A DNA stretch of 41,835 nt, taken from positions 1 to 41,835 of the forward strand of contig SKSE01000023.1 of the NCBI GenBank assembly GCA_007118135.1, read 5' to 3'. The stretch is from Bacteroidales bacterium (GTDB lineage: Bacteria > Bacteroidota > Bacteroidia > Bacteroidales > UBA7960). The notes beneath the pieces are model-generated. The model worked only from the letters and a program-made list of their open reading frames with translations. It ran no database searches and was not told the origin of the DNA. Shown piece by piece: positions 37,921 to 41,835 of this stretch. The first letter of the stretch is position 1. Every line of letters starts with the position of its first letter. Position numbers and translations under genes: made by a program.

Positions 37921-38268
37921 ATGAAAAAAGTTTTCGGAGTTTTATTATTAATAGGTGCTGTTGCTATTACTGCCTGTGGACCCAGCCGGCAAGACAGAGC
38001 CGCTGAACAAGCCAGGTTAGACTCTATTGCAGCTGCCCAGGAACAAGCCCTTCAGGATTCAATAGAGGCTGCAGAAGCTGCTGCGGCCGCCGCTGCTGCC
38101 GCTGCAAGACAGGAGCAAGCTCAGGAACAGGTACAACCCGCTCAGCCCACTGAAACAAGACCTTCAAGAAGAGGCGATACTGAACTTAAAGATGATGAAA
38201 GACCTACACGTAGAGGCGATCAAACTCAGGATGATGAAGAAAGCCGACCTGCGAGACGAGGCAGCTGA
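37921..38268 (+). CDS. Small lipoprotein with poly-Ala helix and Arg-rich RP-x-RRG repeats
   Basis: ATG 37921: MKKVFGVLLLIGAVAITACGPS lipobox; AAEAAAAAAAAAARQEQAQ; three RPxRRG units (RPSRRGD, RPTRRGD, RPARRGS). The ORF-track start at 37879 is a TTG overlapping the -7 box. Confidence 0.8.
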   Translation: MKKVFGVLLLIGAVAITACGPSRQDRAAEQARLDSIAAAQEQALQDSIEAAEAAAAAAAAAARQEQAQEQVQPAQPTETRPSRRGDTELKDDERPTRRGDQTQDDEESRPARRGS

Positions 38269-38290
38269 TAAACTAAATCAAAAAAAATAA

Positions 38291-38327
38291 AAAAAGGATG
38301 TTTCTTACAATGAGAAATATCCTTTTT
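38291..38327 (+). terminator. Terminator hairpin AAAAAGGATGTTTCT-N7-AGAAATATCCTTTTT
   Basis: 15-bp stem with one G-U pair, followed by a T-rich tract. Confidence 0.82.
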
Positions 38328-38348
38328 TATTTTTAAGATAAAATAATT

Positions 38349-38717
38349 TCAAAACCCCAACTCCTGAAGAGTTTTCTTAAGTTTCTCAATGGTAACGGGT
38401 TTGCTGATAAATCCGCTAAAACCATATGTGTCAAGATTTACAGCATAATCAGCCGGGTCATGCGCTGTAATAGCTATAATCGGTATATTACTTTTCTTGG
38501 TGTCAGTCATTTTTTTACGTATAAACAAGGTAGTTTCCAAACCATTTCTTACCGGCATCTCAATATCCATAAGTATAAAAGCGTAATCATTCTGTTTAAG
38601 CTTATCAATGGCATCATCTCCGTTTACAGCTTCATCGTATTTATACCCTAAAGCTTTTAAAACCAAGCCAATCTGAACCCGGCTTGTGAATAAATCATCT
38701 GCTACTAAAACTATCAT
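38349..38717 (-). CDS. Single-domain CheY-like response regulator
   Basis: LVADDLFTSRVQIGLVLKALGY, FILMDIEMPVRNGLET, PIIAITAHD, GFISKPV; conserved D, T and K positions present. Confidence 0.93.
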   Translation of the reverse strand: MIVLVADDLFTSRVQIGLVLKALGYKYDEAVNGDDAIDKLKQNDYAFILMDIEMPVRNGLETTLFIRKKMTDTKKSNIPIIAITAHDPADYAVNLDTYGFSGFISKPVTIEKLKKTLQELGF

Positions 38718-39064
38718 TCTTTTAAGACAATCCTAAATATTAAACACAAAACTATCAGACTTACAAAATATAAATCATTACACATGGTCATTATCTGAAT
38801 CATTATTTTGAAATAACCAGGAATTTATATCAATTCATGATGTAATGAGATGTAAAGGTATTTAAAAAAAATTAAACCTGATATTTCTTAGTTTGATTTT
38901 TAGATCAGAGTAACCCTGAAGTTTTCCGAAATAAATTCGCGTAATTCTACGGTTTTTAATGGATACATGCCTGATTATTTTTATCCATCATTAATAAAAT
39001 AGTGTTGAAAAGCAGGGTTAAAAGATAATCCAATGTTTTTTTCAGGAATAAAAAACTGTTAAAT

Positions 39065-40786
39065 ATGAGTTTCCTCGACAATCAGTATAGTAAAAAGAAA
39101 GGTAATCTTAGTGACCAGATTCAGGTTTTAAATTCTTGTATCGACCTTAAAATTAGTAATTTGAATCAGGCTTCATTTGATTGTTTTTTTCTCATTAACA
39201 ATGTTATGAAGCAAAACCGTAATAATGCCATTGAGGCTATGAATATGGTTACAGAATTGTTTGAACTGGCTGGTGAAAAGGGAAATCCCATTGTATTGAA
39301 AAAGATAAAAGATCAGGTTCCTCTTATCCAGGAAAATTTAAAAGGATTGGCAGATGAGATTAATAATTCATTATCTGCTTTGGGTATTATAAAGTCAAAC
39401 CTCCAGCTTTTGCCTGATCCATTTAAAAATTTGGCTCAAAACCTTGGTGCATTAAATACGCTTCTTACTCAAATTAAACTTACCAATGTCTACAAAGATC
39501 GAAGCTTTAAAAGCTTTTCAGGTGAGGAAGCCTTGAAGATTACTGAAGCCATCAATAAGTTGAAAAACAGTTGCCCGGTTTTTGAAGAAAATGTCTATAA
39601 TATTGAGAATCATATTGATTCTCTTTATGCGGAACTAAATAAATTAAAGGATTTCTTCACAAATGATTTGCTGAATGATTTATCAGCTTTATCAAATGAA
39701 TTGGAAGAAATTGATGCAACTACTCAATATTTGCTAAAGAAAAGTAAACCTGTTAATCAGCTATTGGATGATTTTAATAAACAGGCAGCTGTTGTTGTTG
39801 AAAAAATTGATTACAGAAATATTATCAGAACCAGGTTAAATCATATTCAAAACACTCAAAAGCTTATGCTTCAGGAGCTGTTTACTAATTCGGATAATAA
39901 TTCGCATGATACTTTTGAAAATAATGATTGCGATGATGTGGCAAAAATTACCAGCACACAGATTGACCGACTTTTATATACCCATAAAGAGTACCGGGAG
40001 TCTGTTGACCGAATTATTTCAGTTATGGATCAAATGGGTTCGAAAATGCATGATATGGCTGAAACTTTGGCTGAAAATAATGATGCAAACTGGTATCTTT
40101 CCCGTCACGATAGATTGACTAGGTTATTTGATAGTCTTCATGAAAGCAAACAATCACAATTAAAAAGATATACTCAGGCAAGTAATGATATGGTTTTGAT
40201 TTATAAAATTATAAAGGAACTGTTTGAGAAGTTTAAAGATCTTGAAATGATAGAAAATGCCATCGAACAAAAAGTAGTTGATCGAATCAATTTTGGTAAT
40301 TTACTTATAAGTGAAGAGAAAGAAACAGCATCGTTGGCGCAGCAAATTCTTAAAGCTTACGCAGATAATCATTTTGAGAAAAATAAAATAAGGACATTGT
40401 TTTCTAATTCTATTGAAAACCTGAAAGAATTTATTGAAAATAAGTCTGTTTACTTGTATGGAAAAAAAGGAATAGAATGTATAAATCATATTTTTGAAAA
40501 CCTTGGAAGCCATATTAATGATGTATGCCAAAATTTGAACACTTTTGGAAATCATATTCTGGAAGTTACAGAAAAAAGTAAGCTAATTCAGGAGACCGGA
40601 TTGGAAAGCTTTGAAAAATTCAGGATTTATGATTTTTCGCAAAAAGATATCAATGAACTTATTGGTCAGTTAGAAGAAATAAACATGCTTGTAAAAACTC
40701 AAAAACCAGCAATGTTGCCGGAAAAAAGCAATTCAAACAGAAAAAAAGAGCTGCAAAGAGTTTACATACCGGCAAAATTTACCTGA
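39065..40786 (+). CDS. 573-aa soluble, predominantly alpha-helical coiled-coil protein of unknown function
   Basis: No signal peptide or TM segment evident; heptad-like helices throughout; DYRNIIRTRLNHIQNTQKLMLQEL segment reminiscent of CheZ/FQDI-RQ motifs; first gene of an apparent three-gene operon. Confidence 0.72.
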   Translation: MSFLDNQYSKKKGNLSDQIQVLNSCIDLKISNLNQASFDCFFLINNVMKQNRNNAIEAMNMVTELFELAGEKGNPIVLKKIKDQVPLIQENLKGLADEINNSLSALGIIKSNLQLLPDPFKNLAQNLGALNTLLTQIKLTNVYKDRSFKSFSGEEALKITEAINKLKNSCPVFEENVYNIENHIDSLYAELNKLKDFFTNDLLNDLSALSNELEEIDATTQYLLKKSKPVNQLLDDFNKQAAVVVEKIDYRNIIRTRLNHIQNTQKLMLQELFTNSDNNSHDTFENNDCDDVAKITSTQIDRLLYTHKEYRESVDRIISVMDQMGSKMHDMAETLAENNDANWYLSRHDRLTRLFDSLHESKQSQLKRYTQASNDMVLIYKIIKELFEKFKDLEMIENAIEQKVVDRINFGNLLISEEKETASLAQQILKAYADNHFEKNKIRTLFSNSIENLKEFIENKSVYLYGKKGIECINHIFENLGSHINDVCQNLNTFGNHILEVTEKSKLIQETGLESFEKFRIYDFSQKDINELIGQLEEINMLVKTQKPAMLPEKSNSNRKKELQRVYIPAKFT

Positions 40787-40818
40787 TGAGTTCGGCAGGG
40801 TGCTAAAAATTATATGCC

Positions 40819-41136
40819 ATGGAAGATTTTAAATTCGTTTCGCAAATAAGTAATGATTCTCATGGATGTAGTATTCACATGATTTTTGAGGGAATGTTAA
40901 CATTGCAAAATGCACCCCTTATTAAAGATTCGCTCAAAGAACCTTCGCAGGAATATGATATTGTTGATTTAATTACCAAGGATGTAACCGGTATCGATGT
41001 TTCCTTTATTAAAATATTGAAATCTTTTAAAGAGCTACTTGAACAGAAAGGGAAAAAAGTAAACGTAAGAATGGATTTGCCCTATGATGTAAACAGAATA
41101 ATGTTAGAAACAGGAATTTCATTTCCAATACCATAA
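40819..41136 (+). CDS. STAS-like (MlaB/SpoIIAA-type) domain protein
   Basis: EGMLTLQNAPLIKDSLKEP...YDIVDLITKDVTGIDVSFIKILKSFKELLEQKGKKVNVRMDLPYDVNRIMLETGIS pattern fits STAS_2. Confidence 0.75.
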   Translation: MEDFKFVSQISNDSHGCSIHMIFEGMLTLQNAPLIKDSLKEPSQEYDIVDLITKDVTGIDVSFIKILKSFKELLEQKGKKVNVRMDLPYDVNRIMLETGISFPIP

Positions 41137-41185
41137 TATTGGAAAATGATGTTATTTTTGTAAACCAAATGATCTGGAATAGAAT

Positions 41186-41563
41186 ATGAGATTATACTCA
41201 AATATAAACATGCTTGATCAGGAAATGCTCAAGATGCTTAGCGATTGCGCTGATGGTAATTGTGAATTAATCAATGATATATTTGATTCTTTTTCACCGG
41301 AGGCAGAAGAATTATTAGAAACAATCCAAACATCTTTAGAAAAAAAGAATTTTGAAAATCTCAGAAAATCAACACATGCTCTCGCAGGTATCTGCGGCTC
41401 TGTTGGTGCTGCCCGTATGCAGCAAATTGCATCTGATGTTGAAAATTTAATTAAAGCAGGAGAATTAGACAATGCAGCCAGGATTGCCGCTGAACTATCT
41501 GGTAATTATGAATTGTTAAAAAAAGAAATTCATGAATACCAGGAGTCTTTGGGGCAGTATTAA
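41186..41563 (+). CDS. Stand-alone HPt (histidine phosphotransfer) domain protein
   Basis: DIFDSFSPEAEELLETIQTSLEKKNFENLRKSTHALAGICGSVGAARMQQIASDVENLIKAG; HPt motif HALAGICGSVGA. Confidence 0.88.
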   Translation: MRLYSNINMLDQEMLKMLSDCADGNCELINDIFDSFSPEAEELLETIQTSLEKKNFENLRKSTHALAGICGSVGAARMQQIASDVENLIKAGELDNAARIAAELSGNYELLKKEIHEYQESLGQY

Positions 41564-41589
41564 GCAGCTATATAATACCTGAAAAATAA

Positions 41590-41835
41590 TTAAAGAAACG
41601 GGTGAAAATCCCTGGTGAGTTCTTTATACTCCGGAGAAAATTCATGCCGTTTTTTGTTTTCAATACTAAGTACTTCCGAATTAACTTCACTTACAGGCTT
41701 TTGGGAATAAACTGAAATCAGTCTTACCGGATTATGATCAGGTGTAGGCTTTATAATCAGGTATCTTATGGGGAAAAGCTTAACTGATTGAGCAAAATAA
41801 TCATTTTGTTCTTTTGCAGAAAAAGGAAAAATTGT
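41590..41835 (-). CDS. trmN6: C-terminus of probable tRNA1(Val) (adenine(37)-N6)-methyltransferase (5' end outside window)
   Basis: Own translation: TIFPFSAKEQNDYFAQSVKLFPIRYLIIKPTPDHNPVRLISVYSQKPVSEVNSEVLSIENKKRHEFSPEYKELTRDFHPFL*; fits the C-terminal region of Bacteroidetes YfiC/TrmN6. Confidence 0.68.
   Translation of the reverse strand, partial: TIFPFSAKEQNDYFAQSVKLFPIRYLIIKPTPDHNPVRLISVYSQKPVSEVNSEVLSIENKKRHEFSPEYKELTRDFHPFL

Noticed and set aside
1-41835. tRNA/rRNA genes, prophage, classical IS transposase, restriction-modification or toxin-antitoxin loci
   Set aside because: None recognised in the ORF products or in intergenic regions; a tRNAscan/Infernal run would be needed to exclude small RNAs.

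Overview
Window of a Bacteroidetes/Bacteroidia-type chromosome, judged from TAnnTTTG-like promoters, hpt-adk-obgE order, a FeoA-FeoB fusion and hallmark families. It is mostly core metabolism. The left 7 kb is a minus-strand C5-pathway heme operon (hemA-hemC-hemD-hemB-hemL-hemE, with hemE running off the left edge). It is interrupted between hemB and hemL by a DUF559 endonuclease-like gene bounded by 38-nt inverted repeats. Other recognisable loci: beta-propeller lipoprotein, YfcE-like phosphoesterase, hpt/adk/obgE, PAP2, Nim/PNPOx-like flavoprotein, hybrid histidine kinase, recQ, ankyrin + putative beta-barrel protein, FeoAB plus FeoB-associated Cys-rich protein, dxs, ZIP transporter, YbgC-like thioesterase, OsmC, CoA-binding protein, Cys/Met PLP enzyme, DUF349 protein, OM beta-barrel protein, LolC/E-type permease, baeRF3-like protein, clpB, dicarboxylate symporter, and lipoproteins. 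The right end holds a compact signalling cluster (CheY-like receiver / 573-aa soluble helical protein / STAS-like / HPt) and the C-terminus of a probable trmN6. The strongest candidates for something under-described are (1) the inverted-repeat-bounded DUF559 cassette, whose repeat encodes the protein's C-terminus, and (2) the receiver-coiled coil-STAS-HPt module. No tRNA, rRNA, CRISPR array, prophage or classical transposase was seen. All family calls come from reading the sequence; no search was run.
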